The position numbers were made by a program, and so were the translations under genes. From NCBI GenBank assembly GCA_963770915.1, contig CAVYRG010000001.1, positions 434,001 through 498,000 of the forward strand: a DNA stretch of 64,000 bases. The letters are read 5' to 3'. Position 1 is the first letter of the stretch. Each line of letters begins with the position of its first letter. This DNA comes from PALSA-270 sp963770915 (GTDB taxonomy: Bacteria; Acidobacteriota; Terriglobia; Terriglobales; Acidobacteriaceae). The notes below the pieces were generated by a model. The model saw nothing but the letters and a program-made list of their open reading frames with translations. It made no database searches and was not told the origin of the DNA. Below are positions 40,205 through 48,783 of the stretch, piece by piece.

Positions 40205-41514
40205 TGGTCAGCTCCGCGGCGTCCGCCGCGCTTCCCGCAACCGGACTGGCGCTCTGCCTGGTTTTCATTCTATTAGTCCCGCTGGCCGGCGCAGGACTCA
40301 CCCTCATCAACACCGGCCTGGGACGCTCGCGCAGCGCGGCGCACTCCATGCTGGCTTCCCTTTGCGTGATGGCCACTGCGGCGATCGTCTATTTCGCCTG
40401 CGGCTTCGCCTGGCAGGGTTTTCCCGGCCTGCTCGCGCACACGCTCATGGCGGGCGGAAAATCCTGGAACTGGATTGGAGCGCAGCAATTCTTTTTGCGC
40501 GGGCTGGCGCTGGACGGCTCTCCCGCTTCTCTGGCTGCGTGGCTGCAGATGCTGAGCGTAGGATTGGCCGCGTTGATTCCGCTGGGCTCGGGCGCGGACC
40601 GCTGGCGGCTGGGAGCGGCTTGCGCTTCCACTGTGCTGCTGGCGGGCTGGACCTATCCCATGTTCGCGCATTGGGTCTGGGGCGGAGGATGGCTGGCGCA
40701 ACTGGGCGTGAATTGCGGCTTGGGCCGCGGTTTTGTGGATGCCGGCGGCTCCAGCACCATTCAGGTGGTGGGCGGTTTGACGGCGCTGGCAGTGGCGTGG
40801 ATTCTGGGCTCGCGCCGCGGGAAGTACGCGCAGAATGGCATGCCGACGGCCATTCCCGGGCACAACGTCGTCCTGGTGCTGCTGGGCTGCTTGCTGGCTT
40901 GGCTGGGATGGTTGGGCCTGAACTCCGCCGGCGCCATCTTGTTCACCGGCGCAGAGAGCGGCCGCACCGTGCAAGTGGCGCTGAACACCACGCTGGCCGC
41001 GGCATCCGCCGGTTTGACTGCGGCAGTGATCACGCGCATCCGCTTCACCAAGCCTGACGCTTCCCTCACCGCGAATGGCTGGATCGGCGGCCTGGTAGCC
41101 AGCAGCGCCGGTTGCGTCTTGCTGCATCCAGCAGAGATGATGGTGGTGGGCATTCTAGCTGGCGCGCTGGTTGTTTTTTCAGTGGAGTGGCTGGAGTTTG
41201 GATTGCGCGTCGACGACCCTGGAGGAGCCATCTCGGTGCATGCGCTGGCCGGCAGTTTGGGTGTACTGGCGGTGGGAATTCTTGGCTCCCCCGCTTCCCA
41301 GGTTACTGGGCAATGGCTGGCGCAGATCGTGGGCCTGGCCACGCTGATCGGGTTTGTGTTGCCGACGACTTTTGGCCTGAACTGGCTTCTCAATCTTGTC
41401 TATCCGCAGCGCGTGGCGGTTGATGGGGAACAGCAGGGCATGGACCTGCACGAATTGGGTGCGGAAGCTTACCCGGAGTTCATCACCCATACCGAAGAAT
41501 ACCTTCCGAGATAG
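40204..41514 (+). CDS. Ammonium transporter (Amt) homologue with altered twin-His site
   Basis: A 436-residue, eleven-helix membrane protein of the Amt/Mep/Rh family. Family landmarks: YPMFAHWVWGGGWLAQLG near 151-168, D179 in FVDAGGSSTIQVVGG, IPGHNVVLVLLGCLLAWLGWLGLNSAG near 217-243, and VDDPGGAISVHALAGSLG near 336-353. The second pore histidine aligns with H346. The first pore histidine (DFAGxxVVH in relatives) is Q187 here. The insertion GVNCGLGRG before D179 is also unusual. The start ATG overlaps the preceding stop (TAATG). It could transport ammonium with changed mechanism, sense it, or carry another substrate. Confidence 0.88.
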   Translation: MVSSAASAALPATGLALCLVFILLVPLAGAGLTLINTGLGRSRSAAHSMLASLCVMATAAIVYFACGFAWQGFPGLLAHTLMAGGKSWNWIGAQQFFLRGLALDGSPASLAAWLQMLSVGLAALIPLGSGADRWRLGAACASTVLLAGWTYPMFAHWVWGGGWLAQLGVNCGLGRGFVDAGGSSTIQVVGGLTALAVAWILGSRRGKYAQNGMPTAIPGHNVVLVLLGCLLAWLGWLGLNSAGAILFTGAESGRTVQVALNTTLAAASAGLTAAVITRIRFTKPDASLTANGWIGGLVASSAGCVLLHPAEMMVVGILAGALVVFSVEWLEFGLRVDDPGGAISVHALAGSLGVLAVGILGSPASQVTGQWLAQIVGLATLIGFVLPTTFGLNWLLNLVYPQRVAVDGEQQGMDLHELGAEAYPEFITHTEEYLPR

Positions 41515-41847
41515 CGCAGTCAGCGAAAACAATCAGTTACACGAAGGCTCAATGACTTAGCTGGGAATTATAGGTCTGGGCGCGCGTGGCTGCCTCCAGA
41601 TACGCCTCTACAATGCCACGTAATCGCGCCAGGATGCCCCAGGAGCGACCTCTGAGGCTGGGGATGGCTTCCAGCCTGGCCGCAGCCAAAAATAGCCCGG
41701 AGGGCCTTTCAGTCAGACGATTATGCTGGGAGATATGGCAAGAGTACGTACAGGATTGTACATAACATCGGTTGCAAACCCCGCACAATGAAAAGGGAGG
41801 GTTGAGCCGGACGGGCCCATCCCTCCATCCCTGTCAAATTCCGCGGT
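41515..41847. other. Intergenic region after amt-like gene
   Basis: These 333 bases contain no convincing gene. The only clear signal is the minus-strand hairpin at 41791-41826 that probably ends the TonB-receptor transcript. Confidence 0.5.
41791..41826 (-). terminator. Intrinsic terminator of the TonB-receptor transcript
   Basis: On the minus strand GGAGGG (41826-41821) pairs with CCCTCC (41801-41796), with inner GGCC/GGCTC-type pairing. The stem is followed by C and TTTT (41794-41791). It starts 21 nt past the receptor stop codon. Confidence 0.6.
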
Positions 41848-44814
41848 CTAGAACGAGAACCTGACTTGCAAATCCACCCGCCGGTTTTGCGTGGCGGAGC
41901 CGAAGATCCCGCCGCCCAGAGCGATGGATTGTCCGAAGCGAGCCGAGTTGACATCTCCTACCGGGGGCGCGGGGTTCACCGAATTGAGGAGGTTACGCGC
42001 CGAGATGCTGAAGGTCAGGCTGTAGCGCCGGTTGCCCCCACCACCGCCGAAGAAACCACCGCCACCGCCTCCGCTCAGTCCGCCCGGGCCGAGTCCGCCT
42101 CCGGGAGGTCCGCCACGGCGGCCACCGCCGCCGTAGCCGCCACGCGGGCCGCCGCTGCCGCCGCCCGTTTCCGGGCCAAACCCGAACGATTTGCTGAGGC
42201 GCATGTTCACCGTAACCTGAGCGGGGCCGGTTCCGTAGTTGATGGGAACCGTGTTCGGGCCGGAAGCAACCGTGCTGAAGGTTCCCCAGGGGCTGCATAC
42301 CGAATTTCCGCTAAAGGTCGCTTGCGCGCAAGTCGTATTGGAGAGCAGGGCCGGCCGGTCGTTGAAGATGGAATCACCGTTCAAGTCCTGACCCAGCGTG
42401 ATGTTAAAGGGCTGGCCAGAATTGGCCACGATGAAGGGAAACAGATTGAACCCGTAAGGTAGAGTGATGGAACCGCCGATAAAGGCGCGCTGCCGCACCG
42501 CGAAGGCCGAACGGCCGTAATCCTGCGCCAAATCATACTGATTCGTGGGGAAGCTGCCCGCGCCACTGGTGTTGCTGTTGGCGGAGTTCAGCATATAGAA
42601 GCCGAATAACGAAAGTCTGCGGCCGAGGCTGAAGCGGACATTGGCGATGAGCTGGTTCTGGCGGAACACGCCTTCCGACTCGTACTGATAAATATTCCCC
42701 GCCGTCGGGTCAGGCCGCACGCAGGTAGCAGGATTGGTGGGGTCGCAGCCGGGCAGTGGCGCATTGATATTGCGCGAGAGGAACTGGTGCACGCCGCGAG
42801 AATTCAAATACGTGACTGAAAGCGTCGTGCCGCGGGAAATCTGGCGCTCCAGGCTGGCGGCGATCTGGATAACGTAGGGCGCGCGCAGATTTGCGCCGAT
42901 TTGCCGGATGGTGGACGCGGTCGTTCCCCCGGAGCATCCCGTGGGATCGGGATAGCAGTCGGGGGCGGTGATGATGCTTTGCGTCTGGGTGGTGCCGTTC
43001 AGGCGATCGGCTTGCAACACGTATTGCTGTTGGAAACGATCGTAGAACATGCCGGCGCCCGCGCGCAGAACGGTTTTGGGGTTGGCACCGCCCAAACCCC
43101 AGGCGAAGCCGAGGCGCGGCGCGAAGTCGGCGTGATCGTGAATGTCGTTCTGGGTTTCGAAGCGCAGGCCGTAGTTGACGGTGATGTTGGGCTTGACCCG
43201 CCATTCGTCCTCGGCAAAGATGCCGGCATCGGTCAGCGTGTTGGCAATCTGCGGCTGGCCTTGGGTGATGGAAAGCTGGCTGGCGCCGCACTGCGCCGTA
43301 GCCGGATCGGTGGCGGCGGCCAAACAGGCAGCGCGGCTCATCGCGGGAGTCATACCGTTCATCAGGCCGGCTTCGGTGACGTTATAGGCTGCGAGCGACG
43401 GGAAGGTGAAGGCGCCATTGAAGTTTGAATTGGAGAAATTCGAATCCTTGCCGACTCGAACCCTCGCCCCAAAACGGATGAAATGCTTGCCGTGAGAGAC
43501 ATAGGTATAGTTCTGCACTTCGTAGCTGTCGTCAGTATCAAGGGAGGTCCCCTGCGAGTTGCCTCCGGTGGAGAAAAAGCCCAGGACCTGGGTGGTGGGA
43601 TCGGAACTCAACGCGCGCAAGTTGTCTTTCTCACGTCGGAACTCAAAGCGCGTATCGTTTACCACATGCACGCCGATGGTTTGCGAATCGCTAATCTGCA
43701 GCGTATTTTCCGTGTCGGTTTCGTTCGAGGCCAGAGAAGCCAAGCTGGTTCCGCCGATGCCCCCGTTGTTGTTCTTCTCCTGTTCGAACTGATAGCGCAT
43801 AGTGAGAGTATTGCTGGGCGTGAGCTGGTAGTCGATGCGCGGGCTGATGTTGGTTCGGGTGTTGGGATTGGGGACGGCCTGGGTAAACAGAACGCCGCTG
43901 GGATTCGTAAACGTAGGATCAGCAACCTGCGCGTTGATGACAGCCAGATCGTTGATGTTGCGGCGTTGGGCGTCGATGAAAAACGAGGCCTTCTTGCTGA
44001 GCGGGCCGCCAAAATTACCGTCGAAAATATCCGAGTTGTAGCCGGGCTCGGTTGTAACGAACGGGTTGCGGGAGTTCAGCACCGCGTTGGTGTCGTTGAA
44101 AAAGAACTGGCCGTGGAACTTGTCGGTGCCGGGCTTGGTCAAAATCTCGATGCGGCCGTAGCCCAGTTTGTCATACTCGGCAGAGAAGGGATTCTGATTA
44201 ACGCGGATCTCGCGGATGGAAGACTTGGGGGGAAGCTGCCCGCCGGTGAAGCCGTCGATGTAGACCTGGCCTCCGTTCGGCCCAGCGGACGGACCAGCGA
44301 GAGCTTCGAGTTCCGATTGCAGCTCGTCGGGGTCATCGGAGAGTGCCTCGAGATCCTTGCCTTTGATCACGATCTGGCTGGAGTTTTCCGCGGAACTGAC
44401 TTCCACGTTATTGGTTTGCCCTTCCACCGACACATGTTCTTGCTGTACTTCGATGTTGAGCACAATATCGAAGGGCTGAGCCTGGCCGACGGTGACCGCG
44501 ACATCGACTTCGTGATCGGGCGCAAAGCCCGCCGCCGTCACATCGACGGTGTAGCTGCCGGCTTGCAGGCCCTTAACGTCGTAGATTCCCTGATGATCGG
44601 TAGTCACCGTAGACTTCTGCCCGCTTGCCGAGGTGACAACGACGGTTGCGCCGGGAATCACGGCGCCGGAGGGGTCGGCGACTTTGCCCCGCAGCGATCC
44701 GGCGCCCGCCTGGGCAAACAATTCGGCCGAGCCGCCGGCGATCAGGAAACTCAAGAGCCACAAGAAAAAGATTGCGATATTTTTGTGCGACGATGCCAAC
44801 CGGTGAAATTTCAT
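41848..44814 (-). CDS. Oar-like TonB-dependent receptor with glycine-rich loop
   Basis: A 988-residue outer-membrane receptor from ATG 44814 (GGGGAG 5 nt upstream; a longer frame overlaps the DUF5666 gene). It has a signal peptide (IAIFFLWLLSFLIAGG). Next are a carboxypeptidase-regulatory beta-sandwich (GSLRGKVADPSGAVIPGATVVVTS, about 38-120), a plug domain (about 130-240; GGQVYIDGFTGGQLPP), and a 22-strand-type barrel ending LQVRFSF. Residues about 880-927 are almost entirely Gly, Pro, Arg and Ser, a disordered insert near the last strands. Receptors of this group are expanded in Acidobacteriota and probably import polymers or peptides. It follows the DUF5666 gene by 43 nt. Confidence 0.9.
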   Translation of the reverse strand: MKFHRLASSHKNIAIFFLWLLSFLIAGGSAELFAQAGAGSLRGKVADPSGAVIPGATVVVTSASGQKSTVTTDHQGIYDVKGLQAGSYTVDVTAAGFAPDHEVDVAVTVGQAQPFDIVLNIEVQQEHVSVEGQTNNVEVSSAENSSQIVIKGKDLEALSDDPDELQSELEALAGPSAGPNGGQVYIDGFTGGQLPPKSSIREIRVNQNPFSAEYDKLGYGRIEILTKPGTDKFHGQFFFNDTNAVLNSRNPFVTTEPGYNSDIFDGNFGGPLSKKASFFIDAQRRNINDLAVINAQVADPTFTNPSGVLFTQAVPNPNTRTNISPRIDYQLTPSNTLTMRYQFEQEKNNNGGIGGTSLASLASNETDTENTLQISDSQTIGVHVVNDTRFEFRREKDNLRALSSDPTTQVLGFFSTGGNSQGTSLDTDDSYEVQNYTYVSHGKHFIRFGARVRVGKDSNFSNSNFNGAFTFPSLAAYNVTEAGLMNGMTPAMSRAACLAAATDPATAQCGASQLSITQGQPQIANTLTDAGIFAEDEWRVKPNITVNYGLRFETQNDIHDHADFAPRLGFAWGLGGANPKTVLRAGAGMFYDRFQQQYVLQADRLNGTTQTQSIITAPDCYPDPTGCSGGTTASTIRQIGANLRAPYVIQIAASLERQISRGTTLSVTYLNSRGVHQFLSRNINAPLPGCDPTNPATCVRPDPTAGNIYQYESEGVFRQNQLIANVRFSLGRRLSLFGFYMLNSANSNTSGAGSFPTNQYDLAQDYGRSAFAVRQRAFIGGSITLPYGFNLFPFIVANSGQPFNITLGQDLNGDSIFNDRPALLSNTTCAQATFSGNSVCSPWGTFSTVASGPNTVPINYGTGPAQVTVNMRLSKSFGFGPETGGGSGGPRGGYGGGGRRGGPPGGGLGPGGLSGGGGGGFFGGGGGNRRYSLTFSISARNLLNSVNPAPPVGDVNSARFGQSIALGGGIFGSATQNRRVDLQVRFSF

Positions 44815-44857
44815 CAGGTCTCCCCAACTAAAAATGGCGTCGAAAAACGATTGATGG

Positions 44858-46117
44858 TTAAGGTCCGGCGTCTCCACTGGGCGCCTCCAGGCTCCATGCA
44901 GATAGAGTCATCGCGGCGCGATTGTCGTTCGGGGAGGCGGTAAGAATGGGCTCGACGCCGCTCAACAGCACGATCGCGGTCGGATCGGAAGTGGCACTTC
45001 CTTCCGTAGTCACGATCATGACCGCATCGCCCTTTTGTAGATCCGACAGAGCGACGACCGGCATGCGACCCAACATCTGCTGAAAATCAGGCGCTCCACC
45101 GGAGCGGAATCCGCCGCCTGGGCCACCCGGCGCTCCGGGACCGCCGCCATAGCGCGGCCCGCCCTGGCCGCTTGCCGATGGAGGCGCCGCAGAGCCTTGG
45201 CCTTGCGCGGGAGCGCCAGGTGCTGCGGGAGCCCCGGGCGCTCCGGCTGCTCCACCCTTAAGGCGCATGGCAATCCCTTGCGCGATCATCGGGGACAACT
45301 TGCGAAGCTGCGAATCAGATCCAATCTTCACCGTAAGCGGCTGTTTGGTCAGCAAATCGGTGACGGTAACTGTGTTGTTGGCAGCGTCTGTCGAGAGCAC
45401 CGTGCCGGCGACGTTGCGAAAGGCTCCGGAAACAATCTCCTGCGCGTTGAAGTCATTGCCATCCGCGCTACGGTCGCCGCGCGCGCGAAGTTGGTCGCCG
45501 GGATGGATATCCGCCAAGCTGCTGACCTTGGCGTCGTCAAACTTCACCGAATCCGGCGAGTAGCGGCGAATGATGGTGTTTTTCGCGATGTGCACAGAAA
45601 CCATTTTCGCGTTCATGGAGCCGGTGGCGATGGTGACGACACCGGCAGCGGGATCCACGGTTTTCACTACGCCGTTGATGCCCCGGCGCCAGGCCTCCTG
45701 CTCCTGCTGCTGTCGCTGCGCGATGTCCTCGTGCTTCATGACGATGCCGGATTGGGCCACGATTGACTTGCCGTCATCTGCCAGCTTGCCGCGCACCAGC
45801 ATGCGGTCACCGGGTTGGATCTCTCGCAGGGTGATGGTCGTGGCACCCTGCAAATCCTTGTGGCCGGGCGCCGTTCGCACCATAGTGACGGGGGTTTGGA
45901 TAAGGACATTCACCTCCGCGCCGGCGTCGGTCGTGAGAGTAATCGTGCTCGGAGTCACCGATTCCACGGTTCCGAGAAAGTGGGCCGGCGAGCCGGGGGC
46001 CGCGGGTTGCGCTGCCGGAGTCTGCGCCTCGGCGGGCGGAATCAGGGCCAATAGCAGGGCAAGACCCAACCACGCCGAGATGCGGAGAGCTTTTTTCGTG
46101 CCTGTCATTAGCTTCAT
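44858..46117 (-). CDS. Exported DUF5666-repeat protein
   Basis: A 419-residue protein from ATG 46117 (GCGAGGC just upstream). A signal peptide (ALRISAWLGLALLLALIPPAEA) is followed by several DUF5666-type small beta-barrel units, e.g. FLGTVESVTPSTITLTTDAGAEVNVLI, GINGVVKTVDPAAGVVTIAT and VAGTVLSTDAANNTVTVTD. Residues about 290-345 form a Pro/Gly/Ala-rich segment (GAPGAPAAPGAP, GGGPGAPGGPGGG). The function of DUF5666 is unknown. Being immediately upstream of, and co-directional with, the TonB receptor whose loop is equally glycine-rich, it may be its periplasmic or surface partner. Confidence 0.82.
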   Translation of the reverse strand: MKLMTGTKKALRISAWLGLALLLALIPPAEAQTPAAQPAAPGSPAHFLGTVESVTPSTITLTTDAGAEVNVLIQTPVTMVRTAPGHKDLQGATTITLREIQPGDRMLVRGKLADDGKSIVAQSGIVMKHEDIAQRQQQEQEAWRRGINGVVKTVDPAAGVVTIATGSMNAKMVSVHIAKNTIIRRYSPDSVKFDDAKVSSLADIHPGDQLRARGDRSADGNDFNAQEIVSGAFRNVAGTVLSTDAANNTVTVTDLLTKQPLTVKIGSDSQLRKLSPMIAQGIAMRLKGGAAGAPGAPAAPGAPAQGQGSAAPPSASGQGGPRYGGGPGAPGGPGGGFRSGGAPDFQQMLGRMPVVALSDLQKGDAVMIVTTEGSATSDPTAIVLLSGVEPILTASPNDNRAAMTLSAWSLEAPSGDAGP

Positions 46118-46386
46118 GCCTCGCAATCGAACCAGCAAAGTGTGCCTGCCGCCGGTCGCGGCTCTTAGATGCACGCAATGAATCTTGCGCGATATGCAAA
46201 GTGTAAATGATGGAAGTGTTGAAACGGTGAATAGAAGGGTAAAGAATGGACAACAATTGTAAAGTTTTCTGTCGGCCTTAAGGAATCCTTAAGGATTCAT
46301 GTGATTTGAATTTGCGCGCGCTATTTCGCTTTGCCGAATAACGCGTGCGGTGTGTTCCTGCCATCGCAATCGGGCAGTTTGTATTC

Positions 46387-46773
46387 TTACACGCGCCTGA
46401 TCGGTCCCGGGTATCGCAGCATGACGGGATCCACGGTCAACAAAGTAATACCCTCGATCACTGCCTGCGCCACCAGAACTCTGTCGAAAGGGTCCTTGTG
46501 GATGGGCGGCAGACTTTCCGTGGCAACGACATGCTCGCTGAGAATCGGTAACTCGCCGTAGCCATTGTCGAGCAGACCGCGGCGCAGCAGGCGGGCATCG
46601 ACAGTAAAATCTTTCCGGCCCAGGCTACGCTTGATGGCCACTTCCCATGAGCTGGCGGCGCTGAACAGAAGCTCGTTCTCAGGGTCGTCGATGAGTGCGC
46701 GCGCTGCTTTGGAAAGGCGTCGGGGCTCGCCGGCGGCCCAGAGAAGCAGGTGAGTGTCGAGCAGCAGCTTCAC
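46387..46773 (-). CDS. vapC: VapC-like PIN-domain toxin
   Basis: A 128-residue PIN ribonuclease. LLLDTHLLLWAAGE gives the first catalytic Asp, SAASSWEVAIKRSLGR the Glu, and DPFDRVLVAQAVIEG the later acidic residues, with LLTVDPVM completing the metal site. It is expected to cleave tRNA or rRNA when free of antitoxin. Its ATG overlaps the antitoxin stop (ATGA), the standard coupling. It is of the WWE/HLLLW subgroup of VapC. Confidence 0.92.
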   Translation of the reverse strand: MKLLLDTHLLLWAAGEPRRLSKAARALIDDPENELLFSAASSWEVAIKRSLGRKDFTVDARLLRRGLLDNGYGELPILSEHVVATESLPPIHKDPFDRVLVAQAVIEGITLLTVDPVMLRYPGPIRRV

Positions 46774-47015
46774 GCATCACCGTGGAAGATGCGCTCGATT
46801 TCCGCCGTGCCCATGCGATCAAAGTCGTCCGGCACGGAAATTTGTCCGGCCATGAAGCCGAGCCGTCGCACTCGTGAGGCGGCCGGCGTGCCCAAGGCCG
46901 TGACCTTGGCCACGGGTTTGCCCGCTTTGGCAATCACGAACGCCTCGCCTTTGGAGGCCTGGTCGACCAGCCGGGAGAGGTGGGTTTTGGCTTCGTGGAT
47001 ATTTACCTTTTTCAT
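46770..47015 (-). CDS. Phd/YefM-family antitoxin
   Basis: An 81-residue antitoxin. MKKVNIHEAKTHLSRLVDQASKGEAFVIAKAGKPVAKV is the Phd/YefM DNA-binding fold, and the C-terminal part (about 52-81; MAGQISVPDDFDRMGTAEIERIFHG) is the toxin-binding tail. It should bind and inhibit the PIN toxin and autorepress the operon. It overlaps vapC by 4 nt. Confidence 0.92.
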   Translation of the reverse strand: MKKVNIHEAKTHLSRLVDQASKGEAFVIAKAGKPVAKVTALGTPAASRVRRLGFMAGQISVPDDFDRMGTAEIERIFHGDA

Positions 47016-47142
47016 GGACTTAGTTTATCTAGTTTAGTCCACTGTGTCGAGAGTAGATTTGTCCTTGCGTGGAAAATGACGTGGTCCTGTCGAGCCGAGG
47101 TCAGGCCGCGCAAAGAAAACAGGGATGCTTCGACGCGGAAGA

Positions 47143-47198
47143 GAACCACAGAGGTCACAGAGTACACAGAGGAAAACATTATTCCCCTGTGTACTCTG
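47143..47198. repeat. CACAGAG-type repeat with hairpin, likely end of phosphoesterase transcript
   Basis: ACCACAGAGG, TCACAGAG and TACACAGAGG repeat in tandem, and CAGAGTACACAGAGG (47158-47172) pairs with CCCCTGTGTACTCTG (47184-47198), 14 of 15 bp, across an 11-nt loop. It begins 21 nt past the phosphoesterase stop, so it may stabilise or end that mRNA, although no T-run follows. Motifs of this kind are scattered in many high-GC genomes. Confidence 0.5.
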
Positions 47199-47218
47199 CC
47201 GTTGCTTCGGAAGGTTGC

Positions 47219-48553
47219 TCAGTTCGAGATCATGGTGTGCGTGGGCAGGTCAACCGTCACCATGTCGATGCGTGACTGCGCCAGGCTCTTGCCTACCTGA
47301 TGGAAGCCGATGGCCATCTGTTGCTTATCCACCGTGATCCGTAGGTAGCCGTAGTAGGTGTCGTCGTAGTGCTCCAGCAAAAGCCCTCCGACTTTGGCCG
47401 CCGGTTTCGACTCCAGGTAATCGACGTGCGCGCCGTTGTAGGGTTCCTGGGCGGGGTGGCCTTTTCTCCCCTGCACCAGGCGGTTGACGTTGTGGCCTCC
47501 GTCGCCGCAGACGATGAAGGGCACGTCGTAGGGATCTTTCCCTTTCACAAATTGCACAGTGCGAGTGTAGCGCTGGTAGTTGTGGGCGTGGCCGGAAAGG
47601 AATGCATGCGGATACACGCCTTCTTGCGCGCAGATGGTGTCGATTTCCCTCAGCATGGCCGAGCTACTGCCGTGATTGCCCCCGGAGCCGCCCTGCTTGG
47701 GCGGAGGCGAATAGCTGAACGGAGGGTGATGCGTGGCCAGCAGTACCGCGCCGGCATATTTTTCCTTCTTGATGCGTTGCAGTTGGGCGGTCAAGTAATC
47801 AAGCTGGACGTCAGGCACGCTAGGCCACTTGCCGCCTTCGCTCGAAATCACGCCTGGATCTTCGAGCGCGTTGCTGAACAATCCGATGATGCGCACGAAT
47901 GGAGCATCCAGCGTGAAATAAACGCCGGGCTGCGTCATGGCGGTGCGATGGAGAGATGCGGCTTCGCGCGTGACCACCGGTTGCGGGGCACAGAAGTTGC
48001 GCGCGAAGATGCTCAGCGGAGTCTGGCCGGACGGAGTGTTCGGGATGACGAAAGAATCGTGGTTGCCGGGAATGGCAAAGATGGGCGCAGGGTAGTTGCG
48101 ATAGGGCTCGTAAAACTGGTCGTAGTAATACTGGGATTCGCCGAAGTCATAGACCACGTCACCCAGATGATAAAAGAATGCGGCGCGATTGGCGGCGTCA
48201 GCCACGTGGCAATCGTTGGTGAGCTGGTCCGAGACGCGGATTTCATTCTGATACTTGCCCGCGTTGGAGGCTCCGGTGTCGCCGGCGGAATGGAAAATGA
48301 TTTTGCCGGCTTTCTTAATCGCCTGCGTGATTTCCGGTCCATGCGGGCCCCAGGCGTCTTCGAGAGCAAAGAGGTCGCCGGGCTGCACGCGCGAGGGATC
48401 AAAGCTGACCACCTCTTTTTTCAGCAGGTTCTCAACCTGCTTGTAGAGGGCTGTATCCGAGGGATGCGCCGTCTTGAACCGGCCCGGGTCTGGGGTGGCG
48501 CTGGATTCGTCGAATACCGGCTGCGCGAGGGGAGAGTTTGCTTCCCTGGGCAT
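47219..48553 (-). CDS. Metallophosphoesterase (purple-acid-phosphatase-like)
   Basis: A 444-residue calcineurin-like phosphoesterase. Motifs: HSAGDTGASN (the first Asp), YHLGDVVYDFG (GD), AIPGNHDSFV (GNHD), LLATHHPPFSY (H) and FLSGHAHNYQRY (GHxH). No signal peptide is seen, so it is probably cytosolic or exported by another route. The start ATG 48553 has AAAGGAAATAT before it. It is larger than typical stand-alone phosphatases owing to a N-terminal 80-residue region and C-terminal strands (GLLLEHYDDTYYGYLRITVD). The substrate is unknown. The upstream 230 nt hold nothing notable. Confidence 0.87.
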   Translation of the reverse strand: MPREANSPLAQPVFDESSATPDPGRFKTAHPSDTALYKQVENLLKKEVVSFDPSRVQPGDLFALEDAWGPHGPEITQAIKKAGKIIFHSAGDTGASNAGKYQNEIRVSDQLTNDCHVADAANRAAFFYHLGDVVYDFGESQYYYDQFYEPYRNYPAPIFAIPGNHDSFVIPNTPSGQTPLSIFARNFCAPQPVVTREAASLHRTAMTQPGVYFTLDAPFVRIIGLFSNALEDPGVISSEGGKWPSVPDVQLDYLTAQLQRIKKEKYAGAVLLATHHPPFSYSPPPKQGGSGGNHGSSSAMLREIDTICAQEGVYPHAFLSGHAHNYQRYTRTVQFVKGKDPYDVPFIVCGDGGHNVNRLVQGRKGHPAQEPYNGAHVDYLESKPAAKVGGLLLEHYDDTYYGYLRITVDKQQMAIGFHQVGKSLAQSRIDMVTVDLPTHTMISN

Positions 48554-48783
48554 AGATATTTCCTTTCTTTTAGGATCTTGCAGAGATGGCTTGCTTAGCC
48601 TAACGAACTTGATCCAAGGATCTTATGCACGCGGGGCCCCTAAGGGAATAGCCACAACTCAGGGAAGAACTCTTGCTTACGCTTTCCTGGGGGAAGCGCT
48701 CTCAGCCAATGCCGATGAAGATAGCTGAAGCAGAATCGCGAACCTGTGCAAAACGTCGGGCTGTTACGAATTCAGGACGGAAC

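Noticed and set aside
41866..42462. Plus-strand Ala/Arg-rich frame opposite the TonB receptor Gly-rich region
   Set aside because: It is the complement of a low-complexity coding region and has no start signal or similarity.
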